A DNA stretch of 64,000 bases from Chitinophaga alhagiae (GCF_003568665.1 NZ_QXMH01000004.1:42942-106941), one strand, 5' to 3'; shown: positions 1 through 8,695, counted from the stretch's first letter. The notes: generated by a model not told the origin, from the letters alone. Numbers and translations are program-made.

Positions 1-143
1 ACCCTAACACCCCCCCCCCCCAAAACCCCCCCCCCCCCCCGCCAGCGCCGGCCCGCTTCTTTGTTGCGGGTACTGTGTTGTACCGGGCAATACGATCTGC
101 ATTTTTACCAGATGTTTCCGGTGATCGTATCGGCCGGCAGCTG
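1..143. other. Non-coding edge with two long C runs
   Basis: The stretch holds a run of 12 C (10-21), AAAA, then 15 C (26-40). A short inverted repeat CCCGC/GCGGG follows at 52-56 and 66-70. It lies just downstream of the leftward thiamine-binding-like gene. On the minus strand it reads as two long G runs, which could form a G-quadruplex or slip during replication. No gene is visible. Confidence 0.6.
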
Positions 144-443
144 TCAGCCGTCGTATTTACCCGTTTTGTCTTCAATGGTCACGTCCGCATGCTGGTTGTT
201 CTGGATCTTCACGTATACCAGCAATTGCCCCGCTCCCGCTTTGAAACACACTTCCTGCGCGCGTTTCACAATGTCCATCAGTTGGTCGTACGGCCCTTCC
301 ATCACGGTCTCAAAGGGGCATACGCGGTACTTTACGCCGGAGCTTTGTATTACGGCAATGGCCTCGTCTACTACGGCGTACACTTTGTCTGATGCTACCT
401 GCGGCACTATTTGCAGGGCCAGGTTCACGGTATGTTGGTGCAT
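144..443 (-). CDS. Thiamine-binding protein, MTH1187/YkoF-like family
   Basis: This 99-residue cytoplasmic protein matches the small MTH1187/YkoF-like (DUF77) family in length and pattern. It starts with a beta strand (HTVNLALQIVP) and carries the segment VKYRVCPFETVMEGPYDQLM, the family hallmark around the ligand pocket. Family members fold as a ferredoxin-like dimer or tetramer, and some bind thiamine or its hydroxymethylpyrimidine part. The start codon is 6 bases downstream of the stop of the GNAT-nitrilase gene, so the two are probably co-transcribed. Ligand identity is inferred from the family only; nothing nearby belongs to thiamine synthesis. Confidence 0.8.
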   Translation of the reverse strand: MHQHTVNLALQIVPQVASDKVYAVVDEAIAVIQSSGVKYRVCPFETVMEGPYDQLMDIVKRAQEVCFKAGAGQLLVYVKIQNNQHADVTIEDKTGKYDG

Positions 444-449
444 GGCGGT

Positions 450-1973
450 CTAGTTTTTCTTGAGTTTTACTTCGTATAAGTCTTTGCGAAGGTCTTTCAG
501 GTTTTGCACACTTCCAAATGCGTGCAGTTCTTTAAGCAGTACCAGGTCTACATCCGCCACTACTATCATTTCCGTATTGGGCGTAGCGTCTGCCTTGATG
601 CCAGTTACAGGGAAGGCGAAGTCTGACGGCGTGAGCACGGCAGACTGGGCGTACTGCAGGTCCATGTTGTTCACCTGCGGCAGGTTGCCCACGCAGCCTG
701 CAATGGCCACGTAACACTCGTTCTCTATGGCGCGCGCCTGGGCGCAGAAACGCACGCGGTTGTAGCCGTTCTGCGTATCTGTCAGGAAGGGTACGAACAA
801 TATCTGCAAACCCTGCTCCGCCAGTATGCGTGACAGTTCGGGAAATTCCACATCGTAACAGATCAGGATGCCTACCTTGCCCGCGTCCGTATCAAACACG
901 CGGATCTCGTTACCGCCCTTCATGCCCCAGGAATACACTTCGCTGGGCGTAGGGTGTATCTTTTTGAAAGACTCGTACGTGCCGTCTCTCCGGCAGAGGT
1001 AAGAAATATTGTACAGCAGCTCGTCTTCCACAATAGGCATGCTGCCGGTAATGATGTTGACGTTGTAAGACACCGCCATTTTCGAAAAGGCCTCGCGCAG
1101 CTCTTCCGTGTATTTGGCCAGCCCGCGGATGGCCGCCGCCGGGTCAAGCTGGTTGAACTCCATCATGAGCGGGGCGTTGAAAAACTCCGGGAACACTACA
1201 AAGTCCGCCTCATAGTCGCTCACGGCATCCACAAAGAACTCCACCTGCTGCAGCAGGCCCGGCATGCCGGCATAGCTGCGCATCTGCCATTGTACCAGGC
1301 CTATGCGCACGGTAGACTTGTTGTACCGGATAGTATCCTGGTCTTTTTCATAATAGATGTTGAACCACTGCAGCAGTGTGGCAAACCCTTTGGAGGCCGC
1401 ATCGTTGGGCAGGTAGTTCCGCAATATTTTCTTCACAATAAAATCGTTGGAGAACTGGAAGGTGAGCGTAGGGTCATAGATCTCCTTGTCACGCACCTTT
1501 TCAATGTATTCCCGCGGGCTCATTTCCCCGGCGTACTTCTCGTAGTTGGGAATGCGCCCCCCGGCCACAATGCCTTCCAGGTTCAGGTGCTCGCAGAGGG
1601 CTTTGCGCGCGTCGTACAGGCGGCGGGCCAGTCTGCGGCCCCGAAATTCAGGGTTAACGAACACCTCTATGCCGTACAGCGTGTCTCCCTTGGGGTTGTG
1701 GGTATTGAACGTGTAGTAGCCGGTGATCTGCTCGTAAGTATGATCGTCCCCGAACTTTTCATAATCCACAATAATAGACAGGGCGCAGCCCACCACCTTG
1801 CCGTTAACGGCCACGGCTATCTGCCCTTCCGGGAAGAGCGTTACCAGCCGCTGAATGGTGCCCTCCCGCCAGTAGCTGCCCGGCATGTCTGCATAAGCGC
1901 TGACCATGGACTCTTTCAGATCCCGGTAATCTTCAGCCGTCAGCTGGCGCACCTCTATTGTTTCTTCTGCCAT
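450..1973 (-). CDS. GNAT acetyltransferase fused to carbon-nitrogen hydrolase
   Basis: The 507-residue protein has two enzyme halves. Residues about 1-190 are a GNAT N-acetyltransferase with the acetyl-CoA loop RGRRLARRLYDARK. Residues about 220-507 are a nitrilase-superfamily amidohydrolase with all three catalytic residues: Glu263 (FPEFF), Lys338 (KKIH) and Cys372 (ICYDVEFPE). Such fusions are known in bacteria, but their substrate is poorly defined. No signal peptide is seen, so it is probably cytosolic. It heads a two-gene leftward unit with the thiamine-binding-like protein. The ATG is preceded by an AG-rich stretch. Substrate and any functional link to its neighbour are unknown. Confidence 0.9.
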   Translation of the reverse strand: MAEETIEVRQLTAEDYRDLKESMVSAYADMPGSYWREGTIQRLVTLFPEGQIAVAVNGKVVGCALSIIVDYEKFGDDHTYEQITGYYTFNTHNPKGDTLYGIEVFVNPEFRGRRLARRLYDARKALCEHLNLEGIVAGGRIPNYEKYAGEMSPREYIEKVRDKEIYDPTLTFQFSNDFIVKKILRNYLPNDAASKGFATLLQWFNIYYEKDQDTIRYNKSTVRIGLVQWQMRSYAGMPGLLQQVEFFVDAVSDYEADFVVFPEFFNAPLMMEFNQLDPAAAIRGLAKYTEELREAFSKMAVSYNVNIITGSMPIVEDELLYNISYLCRRDGTYESFKKIHPTPSEVYSWGMKGGNEIRVFDTDAGKVGILICYDVEFPELSRILAEQGLQILFVPFLTDTQNGYNRVRFCAQARAIENECYVAIAGCVGNLPQVNNMDLQYAQSAVLTPSDFAFPVTGIKADATPNTEMIVVADVDLVLLKELHAFGSVQNLKDLRKDLYEVKLKKN

Positions 1974-2023
1974 ATGGATATCCTTTGCGTAGGAGGAAAG
2001 TTAAGGAATATTCGGAAAAAGAC

Positions 2024-2031
2024 TATTTTTG
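2024..2031 (+). promoter_or_regulatory. Putative Bacteroidota -7 box (TATTTTTG)
   Basis: TATTTTTG matches the TAnnTTTG -7 consensus and lies 63 bases before the ATG of the membrane protein gene at 2095. No clear -33 TTG is seen at the expected spacing, so this is a moderate call. Confidence 0.45.
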
Positions 2032-2094
2032 TGCGCCGGTGCCATCATCCTTTACCGAAAAGCCGCAATTGATCATTACTAAAGCCAAGACCTC

Positions 2095-3246
2095 ATGTTT
2101 CAACGGTTAAAGGACGCCTGCCGAGGCCCCTGGTACAAAAAAGCCATCATTATCATTAGCCTCCTGCTGGCTTCTTTTTATCCCATTTACAAAAACTATT
2201 ACTACGCCCGCGGCACCCAGCAATATGAGCGCCATGTGCGGTTCATGGAAGGCCGGTCAGAGTTCTTCAACCCCTGGCAATACCGCATTCTCTGCCCGCT
2301 GCTGATAGAGTCCGCCAAATGGGCGTATGACCACAGCATAGACAAGCTGATACCGGCGGAAACGGTCATTCACTTTGATGAAAAGAAAGCGGAAGACGAA
2401 ACGGCCGTTTTCCAGTCGCAGCTCAACAATAAAGAGACCTTTATTTACCTGCTGATCTTTATTGCCTTCCGGCTGGCGCTGCATGCGGCCATCTACGCGC
2501 TGGGCTTTGCGTTGTTTGCCTGTTTTACGCGCAGCAACTGGCTGGTGGGGTTTGCGCTGCTGTTTGTTTCTTTCTGCATGGGCAACGGCGCGCACAACAG
2601 CGATCTGTCTTTCAATACATACATGGACCTGGTGCTTTTTCTCTGGATGGCCTGCATTGTGCTCTACCGGAAAAACGACTGGTGGATACTGCCGGTTACC
2701 GTGCTGGGCGCCCTGAACCGGGAAACGGCCCTGCTGATACCCGGCCTTTATTTTCTGGCCGCGGCGGTGATGCGCCCGGAAGGGAAGCCGCTCTTTGGCT
2801 GGACATGGCTGCGCATACCGGCCCCGCGCGTGTGGGGCATAACGCTGGCCAGCCTGGCCGTGTTCTTCGTTATTTTCTTTGCCATCCGCAACTACTACGG
2901 CTTCCGCCCGCCAGACCTGGTTTCTGTACACCAGGTGCCGCTGGGGCTGCGGCTGCTGAAGCTCAACCTGCTCAGCGGCCAGGCGGTAAAAACCTATTTT
3001 GAGATATACGGCGTGCTGGGCATGCTGCCCCTCACCTGCCTGCTCAGCTTCCGTTACAACTCCATGCTGCTGAGAATATGGGCGCTGCCGCTGGTGCCCG
3101 TGTGGCTGGGCGTTCACCTCATTGGCTCCATGGCGGCTGAAAGCCGGTACTACCTGATTCCGCTCATGCTGGTGCTGCTGCCCATGCTGCTGGAAATGAT
3201 AGAGCGGGAGTACGCCGGGCGCATAGCTGCCCGCCGGCCTGCATAG
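2095..3246 (+). CDS. Multi-pass membrane protein, GT-C-like
   Basis: This 383-residue protein has one N-terminal membrane helix (about residues 18-32) and roughly seven more between residues 125 and 375. The soluble segment after the first helix carries FNPWQYRILCPLL, and ALNRETALLIPGLYFL follows inside the membrane region. Similar patterns occur in GT-C-type glycosyltransferases and related uncharacterised membrane proteins that use lipid-linked donors. It sits next to the leftward EPS arm but is transcribed towards it. The stop codon lies inside the first unit of a 77-bp tandem repeat. Exact function is not recognised; a role in surface-glycan synthesis is inference from fold-like features and location. 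Confidence 0.7.
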   Translation: MFQRLKDACRGPWYKKAIIIISLLLASFYPIYKNYYYARGTQQYERHVRFMEGRSEFFNPWQYRILCPLLIESAKWAYDHSIDKLIPAETVIHFDEKKAEDETAVFQSQLNNKETFIYLLIFIAFRLALHAAIYALGFALFACFTRSNWLVGFALLFVSFCMGNGAHNSDLSFNTYMDLVLFLWMACIVLYRKNDWWILPVTVLGALNRETALLIPGLYFLAAAVMRPEGKPLFGWTWLRIPAPRVWGITLASLAVFFVIFFAIRNYYGFRPPDLVSVHQVPLGLRLLKLNLLSGQAVKTYFEIYGVLGMLPLTCLLSFRYNSMLLRIWALPLVPVWLGVHLIGSMAAESRYYLIPLMLVLLPMLLEMIEREYAGRIAARRPA

Positions 3247-3480
3247 AAACCGGCTGCCCGTGAGAGCGGCCGTGTTGCTGCCATGCTAAAATGATATGCT
3301 GCAAAAGCACGGGCCACGCATAGAAACCGGCTGCCCCTGAAAGCGGCCGTGTTGCTGCCATGCTAAAATGATATTCCGCAAAAGCACGGGCCACGCATAG
3401 AAACCGGCTGCCCCTGAAAGCGGCCGTGTTGCTGCCATGCTAAAATGATATTCCGCAAAAGCACGGGCCACGCATAGAAA
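3241..3480. repeat. Tandem repeat, three 77-bp units plus a 9-bp remnant
   Basis: Units lie at 3241-3317, 3318-3394 and 3395-3471, followed by a partial GCATAGAAA. Units 2 and 3 are identical; unit 1 differs at only a few positions. Each begins with GCATAG, and in unit 1 that TAG is the stop codon of the upstream membrane protein. Within each unit, GGCCGTGTTGC can pair imperfectly with GCAAAAGCACGGGCC. Because 77 is not a multiple of three and lies past the stop, the repeat is not coding. Confidence 0.92.
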
Positions 3481-3508
3481 AAGGGCTGCCTGGATACCGG
3501 GCAGCCCT
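3478..3508 (-). terminator. Rho-independent terminator of the leftward EPS arm
   Basis: GGGCTGCC (3483-3490) pairs perfectly with GGCAGCCC (3500-3507). On the minus strand the hairpin is followed by a TTTTT run (3482-3478). It lies 29 bases past the stop of the FkbM methyltransferase gene. Confidence 0.75.
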
Positions 3509-3536
3509 GCGATCTGTAATACACCAGGGGGTCTGG

Positions 3537-4346
3537 TTATTTCCTGGCCGGCCCTTTCTTTGTGGCCAGCATATTTACTTCGTCCAGCAGGCGGAACTCA
3601 AAGTCTCCGAACTCCTGCAGCTTTTCGGCAATTTCGTTATCGCCTGAAAAAGTATGCTCATAAATTATTTCGATGTGGGGGTGGCTGGTAATGAACTCCC
3701 GGCTGCCTGCCAGCATTTCCAGCTCCATGCCTTCAATGTCCAGCTTCATCACAATGCGGTCTTCCGGGGTAACGCTGGTACCCGCCATCATTTTATCCAG
3801 CGTGGAGATCTGTATCTTGTTCCGGCCCTTGCCGCTGCGGTCTATGGTGCTGGAGCTGGTCACTACCGTTTTCACGTCAAAGCTCACCACTTCTTCCTTG
3901 CTGCCGAGGCCGCAGGGGAAAAGGGTTACATATTCCTGTACGTTGTTGAGGTCTATATTGGTCTCGCAGGCCTGGTGGTTCACCGGCTCAAACGCAAAGC
4001 ACCTGATCTTGTGGGCGCCCAGCCATACGCAGTACTCGCCAATGCAGGCGCCTACGTCTATGAACACGTCTATTTTGCTGCGGTTTTGTTTGATGTAGTC
4101 ATGCACTTCCTTTTCATACGCATAGTTGATGAACTGGAAATCGTTAGTGCCGGGGCGCAGAAAAAAGGTACCGAACTCCGAGCGGCTGGTCCAGGGGCGT
4201 TTGGGGGGCTTGTTGAATACCAGGTACCGGCAAGCGGCCTGGATAGACTTCCAGTCTGAGTACCTGGCGTATTCCCAGAAATAGCTGATGTACTTCTGGT
4301 ATTTTCCTACGTTCTTCAGGGAGGGGTAATATGCGTTGTCTTTCAT
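3537..4346 (-). CDS. FkbM-family methyltransferase
   Basis: This 269-residue protein is a class I SAM-dependent methyltransferase of the FkbM family. The SAM-binding loop reads FIDVGACIGEYCVWLGA (residues about 91-107) and is followed by the acidic strand FAFEPVNHQA. The later KLDIEGMELEMLAGS motif is the family signature. FkbM members O-methylate sugars or related hydroxyls in polysaccharides and secondary metabolites. It is the last gene of the leftward EPS arm, 11 bases after the upstream GT2 gene and just before a terminator. Methylation of an EPS sugar is therefore the likely role, but the acceptor is not visible from sequence. Confidence 0.88.
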   Translation of the reverse strand: MKDNAYYPSLKNVGKYQKYISYFWEYARYSDWKSIQAACRYLVFNKPPKRPWTSRSEFGTFFLRPGTNDFQFINYAYEKEVHDYIKQNRSKIDVFIDVGACIGEYCVWLGAHKIRCFAFEPVNHQACETNIDLNNVQEYVTLFPCGLGSKEEVVSFDVKTVVTSSSTIDRSGKGRNKIQISTLDKMMAGTSVTPEDRIVMKLDIEGMELEMLAGSREFITSHPHIEIIYEHTFSGDNEIAEKLQEFGDFEFRLLDEVNMLATKKGPARK

Positions 4347-4357
4347 GTAAAATCAGT

Positions 4358-5569
4358 TTAGTGTCCGGTGCGTTTTAATATATCTTCTATATACACCACC
4401 TGTGTATTTTCGGTTTTGAGGTAGCTTTTGCCGGCTTTTTTGATGCGCAGCAGCGCACGCGCCTGGTAGTACATGAACACAGGCAGGTACAGCAGCGCTT
4501 TCACGATCTCCGTACCGTTGCTCATCACTCTTACAATGGCAAAGAAGGTAATGATGAACAGGGCTATGATGGCTACCCATGCCAGCGCTCCGCCGGTAAA
4601 GAGGCTGATGGCCAGGCAAATGAAGGCCCCGCCCAGCTGCAGCAGCAACGGCGGCCGCATGAGCTGCAGGCCGAAGAATATGAGGTTGAAGTTGAACGTG
4701 CGCAGCCCTTTCCACAATACGTCCCACGCGTAGCGGAAGTATTTGAAATAGGCATGCAGCCAGCGGGTACGCTGCTTTTCCAGCGCCTCACCGCTTTCTA
4801 TCTTCTCATCATATACCACCGCTTCTTCCGCATAGGCCAGCACCGGTACCCGTGTTACAATGTCTGCCTGCACCTTTTTATCAAAGCCGCCCAGGAAGTT
4901 GTTGTATACCACGGAGCGGTACAAGGCTGTTTCAATGGCAATGCCCAGGCCCCAGATGTGGGCGGACATGCCCAGCTCCATACGCATGCGGCGGTCCACA
5001 AAGTTGTAATACAGGTTGCCTGCCGCATCCAGCTTAGACATGAGGCTGCCGGTGTTTTTGGGCAGCATATTGGTTTGCACGGCGCGGTAGCCCAGGTTGA
5101 AGTAGGTATTGAGCACGGCCAGGTAATCAGGCCGCACCAGGTTGTCCGTATCAAAAATGATCAGCGCGTCATGCGCTTCCACAAAATTATTAATGGCGTA
5201 GTCAATGGACTTTATTTTGGCGTTGAGCGGGGCGGGCGGCTGCAGCACTATCACATTGGGGTGGTTGAACTGCACGTCTACCTGCTCGCAGGCATCCGCC
5301 ACCACATATACCTTGAAGTGGCGGTAGGTCTGGCGCAGCAGCGAGTCTACCAGGGGCGGCACCAGCTGCAGGCTTTTATGGGCCGTAATGATGGCCGCAA
5401 AGCTGTATTCCTTTGCAGGCGGCTGCGCGGCGGCTTTGGCGTAGGGCGAGGCCTGCAGGCCCAGCAGCCGTTTGATGCCGTATACCAGCAGGAAGAAGGT
5501 GGGCAGCAGCAGGTAGAAGGCCAGCGCCGCCTGTATGATCCAGAATATGATGTGTAAAACTGTTGTCAT
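4358..5569 (-). CDS. Membrane glycosyltransferase family 2, processive type
   Basis: The 403-residue protein has a membrane helix at residues about 8-33, a GT-A domain at about 50-290 and two to three C-terminal helices (about 300-370). The DxD metal-binding motif is DTD in LIIFDTDN. Late motifs are GGFDKKVQAD and QRTRW, the latter matching the QxxRW signature of cellulose-synthase-like and hyaluronan-synthase-like GT2 enzymes. These transfer sugars from UDP-linked donors at the inner membrane. Its ATG overlaps the upstream GT4 stop by four bases (ATGA), which implies translational coupling. It probably adds a backbone or branch sugar to the EPS; donor and acceptor are unknown. Confidence 0.9.
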   Translation of the reverse strand: MTTVLHIIFWIIQAALAFYLLLPTFFLLVYGIKRLLGLQASPYAKAAAQPPAKEYSFAAIITAHKSLQLVPPLVDSLLRQTYRHFKVYVVADACEQVDVQFNHPNVIVLQPPAPLNAKIKSIDYAINNFVEAHDALIIFDTDNLVRPDYLAVLNTYFNLGYRAVQTNMLPKNTGSLMSKLDAAGNLYYNFVDRRMRMELGMSAHIWGLGIAIETALYRSVVYNNFLGGFDKKVQADIVTRVPVLAYAEEAVVYDEKIESGEALEKQRTRWLHAYFKYFRYAWDVLWKGLRTFNFNLIFFGLQLMRPPLLLQLGGAFICLAISLFTGGALAWVAIIALFIITFFAIVRVMSNGTEIVKALLYLPVFMYYQARALLRIKKAGKSYLKTENTQVVYIEDILKRTGH

Positions 5570-6711
5570 GCGTGTACCTTGTTTTTAGCTGTCCAGATGT
5601 CTGCATATACCTGCTCCACCTGCCGGGCCATGCCCGCTACGTTGAAGCCGTTGCGTACTGTTTCCAGGGCCGCCTGCTGCAGCGTTTGGCGCAGCGCGGC
5701 GTCATCTGCCAGCGCGGTAATGGCGGCGGCCAGCTCATGCTTGTTACCGGGCGTGATCATCCACCCGTTTTGCCCGTGCCGGATGATCTCTTTGGAGCCG
5801 TCCACCTGCGTAACGATCACGGCGTTGTGCATGGCCATGGCCTCCAGCAGCCCTATGGGCAGCCCTTCCCAGAGAGAAGGCAGGCAATAGATGTCTGTGG
5901 CCGCCAGCAGCTCCGGCACATCCTGCCGGAAGGGCTGGAACACCACGCGCCCGGCAATGCCCAGTTCAGCGGCCAGCTGTTGCGCTTCCGCTGCCAGCTC
6001 GCCCTCTCCCACCATCAGCAGGGTGATGTTCTGCCGGCTGTCAAGCACCTGCGCAAAGGCGCGCAGCATGGTGAGGGGATCTTTCTGCGCCGTCATCCGT
6101 GCAATAAAGCCCACCAGGATGTTCTCTGCCGGGATGCCCAGCTCCTGCCGGATGTTGTGGCGTACCCCGGCGGCGCTGAACTTCTGCAGGTCTATGCCGT
6201 TGTTGATCACGGTGGCGCGGAAGTTGCGGAAATGCGCCCGGCCCGTCTGGAAGTTGGACGCGCTCACGGCAATGTTCCTTTGCATGTTGGCCGTGAGGAA
6301 ACGTTCAGACATTACGCGCGCCCACTTTACGGGGAAAGACTGGTCATCGTGAAAAGACCAGCCGTGAATAGTGTACAGCATGGGTATTTTCAGTGACCGC
6401 GCCGGGAAAAAGAGGTTGCTCGCCGCCCTTGACCCGTGTGCATGCACCATGTCTATCTTCTTCTCCGCCAGCAGGGCCTTTACTTTCTTCCACTGCCCCA
6501 GGTCAAATGCTTTCAGGGAAGGTATCACATAATGTTCTACCTCCATTTTACGCAACTGCTCTATCATGGGCCCGCCGGTGAAAGACAGTACCACAGGCTC
6601 ATAGCGGCTGCGGTCCAGCTCTCCCACCAGGCTCAGCACATGCGTTTCCCCGCCGCCAATGAGACCCTGGCGGATGGTTTGCAGTACGCGTATCTTTCTT
6701 TGCGGCAGCAT
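5566..6711 (-). CDS. Glycosyltransferase family 4 (GT-B)
   Basis: This 381-residue cytosolic enzyme has two Rossmann-like domains. The N-terminal half starts KIRVLQTIRQGLIGGGETHV, typical of GT4. The C-terminal domain has NNGIDLQKF, the hinge segment FIARMTAQKDPLTMLRAF, and the donor-binding motif PSLWEGLPIGLLEAMA, with the E-x7-E pair of retaining GT4 enzymes. It overlaps the epimerase stop upstream by one base and the GT2 start downstream by four, so it lies in a tightly coupled EPS operon. The nucleotide-sugar donor cannot be told from sequence. Confidence 0.92.
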   Translation of the reverse strand: MLPQRKIRVLQTIRQGLIGGGETHVLSLVGELDRSRYEPVVLSFTGGPMIEQLRKMEVEHYVIPSLKAFDLGQWKKVKALLAEKKIDMVHAHGSRAASNLFFPARSLKIPMLYTIHGWSFHDDQSFPVKWARVMSERFLTANMQRNIAVSASNFQTGRAHFRNFRATVINNGIDLQKFSAAGVRHNIRQELGIPAENILVGFIARMTAQKDPLTMLRAFAQVLDSRQNITLLMVGEGELAAEAQQLAAELGIAGRVVFQPFRQDVPELLAATDIYCLPSLWEGLPIGLLEAMAMHNAVIVTQVDGSKEIIRHGQNGWMITPGNKHELAAAITALADDAALRQTLQQAALETVRNGFNVAGMARQVEQVYADIWTAKNKVHA

Positions 6712-7733
6712 TATGCGGGTGTAGCGGCAGTAGCGGCCTTGGGAGCCCAGCCCTGCGGTAATTTTTCGTTGATCTCGATGTTATCAAATTCCTTGCTCTG
6801 GCGCGCGCCTACCCGTTGCGCCCATTTGGCCATGCGTTCAATCCCTTCTGCCAGGGTTACGCCAGAACCGTTGCCAAATACGCTATGCGCCTTGGTATGG
6901 TCAGAATAAGCGTGCATTACCTCGTTACGGGCCTGCAGGTAGTTGATGTCTGGCGTTACGCCAAAGCAGCTGCACACCACCTTTGCCAGCTCGTTCACGG
7001 TGTAAGGCTTGTCCGCCCCGATGTTGAACACCTGGTTGTAGGCCGCGGGCAGGTTCACAGACTGCGCAATGGGAATGGCCACGTCATCTATATAGCTGAA
7101 GGCACGGGTCTGCTCCCCGTCTCCGAACACCGTGAGCTGTTTACCCTGCATGATCTGGTTCATGAAAATGCCGATCACGTTGCGGTATTTGTCACCGATG
7201 TTCTGGTTTTCGCCATACACGTTGTGCGGGCGGAACACCACGTAGTTGAGGCCAAACATTTCGTGGGCGGCTTTCAGGTCCAGCTCCACCGCGTATTTGG
7301 ACACGCCGTACGGATCTTCCGGGGTGGGGATCATATCTTCCCGCATGGGCAGCTGCCCTGCGCCGTATACGGCAATGGAAGAGGTGAACACAAAACATTT
7401 CACCTTATACTTTACAGACTCATTGATGAGGTTGATGGAACCGATGAGGTTGTTGTTATAGTTGAACCGGCGGATGAAGTGGGAAAGGCCTTCTGCCGCG
7501 TAGGCTGCCAGGTGGTACACATAATCGAATTTGTACTCGGCAAACAGGCTGCTCACCAATTGCTCGTCCGTTACGGAACCTTGTACAAACACCGCACCGG
7601 CGGGAATATGGTCTTCAAAACCACCGCTCAGGTCATCCAGCACCACAACTTCGTGCCCCATGTTCAGGCAATGGCTCACCACATGGGAACCGATGAATCC
7701 GGCGCCGCCGGTAACGAGAGATCTTATTTTCAT
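6711..7733 (-). CDS. NAD-dependent sugar epimerase/dehydratase (SDR)
   Basis: The 340-residue protein is an extended short-chain dehydrogenase. It has the NAD-binding loop TGGAGFIGSH near residue 8, the catalytic serine region VFTSSIAVYG and the YGVSKYAVE motif (YxxxK). Overall pattern and length fit UDP-glucose 4-epimerase-like enzymes and relatives that act on UDP- or GDP-sugars. It would supply an activated sugar to the glycosyltransferases encoded on both sides. Its stop codon overlaps the downstream GT4 ATG by one base. Whether it is a true GalE or a uronate epimerase cannot be decided here. Confidence 0.9.
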   Translation of the reverse strand: MKIRSLVTGGAGFIGSHVVSHCLNMGHEVVVLDDLSGGFEDHIPAGAVFVQGSVTDEQLVSSLFAEYKFDYVYHLAAYAAEGLSHFIRRFNYNNNLIGSINLINESVKYKVKCFVFTSSIAVYGAGQLPMREDMIPTPEDPYGVSKYAVELDLKAAHEMFGLNYVVFRPHNVYGENQNIGDKYRNVIGIFMNQIMQGKQLTVFGDGEQTRAFSYIDDVAIPIAQSVNLPAAYNQVFNIGADKPYTVNELAKVVCSCFGVTPDINYLQARNEVMHAYSDHTKAHSVFGNGSGVTLAEGIERMAKWAQRVGARQSKEFDNIEINEKLPQGWAPKAATAATPA

Positions 7734-7743
7734 GTTGATGTTT

Positions 7744-8652
7744 TTAGATAGTTGAATAACTTGAATTGGTCACGTTCCAGAACGTACCTCTCAGAAAAGA
7801 TTTCAGGTGCTCAAATTGCCCTTTCACCGTGTATTTCAATACAGATTTGGGAAAAGTGAAAAAGGTAAAGAAGAGCAGGAAGCTGGTCAGCTGCAGCTTG
7901 TTGGTATTACGGCGCATGTACAGGATGCGGTTGCGCGTATGATAATACGCCTTGATGGCGCTCTCCTTGCCCATGGTGATAGACTCCTTGTGGTAGATCA
8001 GCCCTTTGCCGTTATAATAAATGGTATAACCGGCGCGGATGATGCGGGCAGACCAGTCTGATTCTTCATAATAGATAAAGAACTTGTCTGCGAACATGCC
8101 TACCTTGTCCAGCACTTCCCGTTTCACCATCATGGCGGCGCCGTGCGCGCAATGCGTAGGGCCTTCGCCATCGTACTGCCCTTTGTCTTCTTCCCGGCTG
8201 CCTACGGCGCCCGTTCTGCCGGTCAGCAGGTTCATTTTGTGAAAACCTGCGTACTGGATAACATTGGGATGATGGAAAAAACGGATCTTGGGGCATACCA
8301 CGCCGATCTTGTCATCTTTGAAGAAAGGTTCCAGCAGGCGTTCTATCAGGTCAGGCGTTACCTCCGTATCGTTGTTCACGATAAAGATGAAATCGCCCTT
8401 GGCATGCTGCATGCCCAGGTTGTTGCCGCCGGTAAAGCCCAGGTTCTTTTCGCTCAGCAGTATTTTCAGGTTGGGGTATTTGCCTGCGTTCATCTGCTCC
8501 GTAGGATTTACGGTAGAGCCGTTATCCACTACAATTGTTTCAAAGTTCCGGTAGGTTAACAATTTGGTGGACTCCAGAAATTCGCAGGTAACGTTGGTCT
8601 GATTGTAATTCAATGCAATGATCGATACCAGCGGTTGCAAGTGTGGTTCCAT
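7744..8652 (-). CDS. Glycosyltransferase family 2, rhamnosyltransferase-like
   Basis: A 302-residue GT-A enzyme. It opens with VSIIALNYNQTNVTCEFLES and VVDNGST, then GFTGGNNLGMQHAKGD and the metal-binding NNDTEV. This pattern fits the WcaA/rhamnosyltransferase-like subgroup of GT2. It has no N-terminal membrane helix, but a hydrophobic segment rich in Phe occurs near residue 260, which may attach it to the membrane. It lies 10 bases upstream of the epimerase gene in the leftward EPS arm. It probably adds one of the early sugars after the initiating transferase, which is inference from gene order. Confidence 0.9.
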   Translation of the reverse strand: MEPHLQPLVSIIALNYNQTNVTCEFLESTKLLTYRNFETIVVDNGSTVNPTEQMNAGKYPNLKILLSEKNLGFTGGNNLGMQHAKGDFIFIVNNDTEVTPDLIERLLEPFFKDDKIGVVCPKIRFFHHPNVIQYAGFHKMNLLTGRTGAVGSREEDKGQYDGEGPTHCAHGAAMMVKREVLDKVGMFADKFFIYYEESDWSARIIRAGYTIYYNGKGLIYHKESITMGKESAIKAYYHTRNRILYMRRNTNKLQLTSFLLFFTFFTFPKSVLKYTVKGQFEHLKSFLRGTFWNVTNSSYSTI

Positions 8653-8695
8653 TGTGTTCAGTAGTATTCAGTGTTTTAGTAAAATTCTCTGTATC

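Noticed and set aside
10-40. Telomere-like CCCC-AAAA sequence
   Set aside because: Only one AAAA lies between two unequal C runs; there is no repeated unit, and all genes are bacterial.
954-2072. Long rightward frame opposite the GNAT-nitrilase gene
   Set aside because: The opposite strand encodes clear enzyme motifs; this frame is its antisense shadow.
3164-3471. Leftward open frames over the 77-bp repeats
   Set aside because: They arise from repeating the same 77 bases and have no family resemblance or start signals.
3241-3480. CRISPR array
   Set aside because: The 77-bp units are directly adjacent with no variable spacers, and no cas gene is present.
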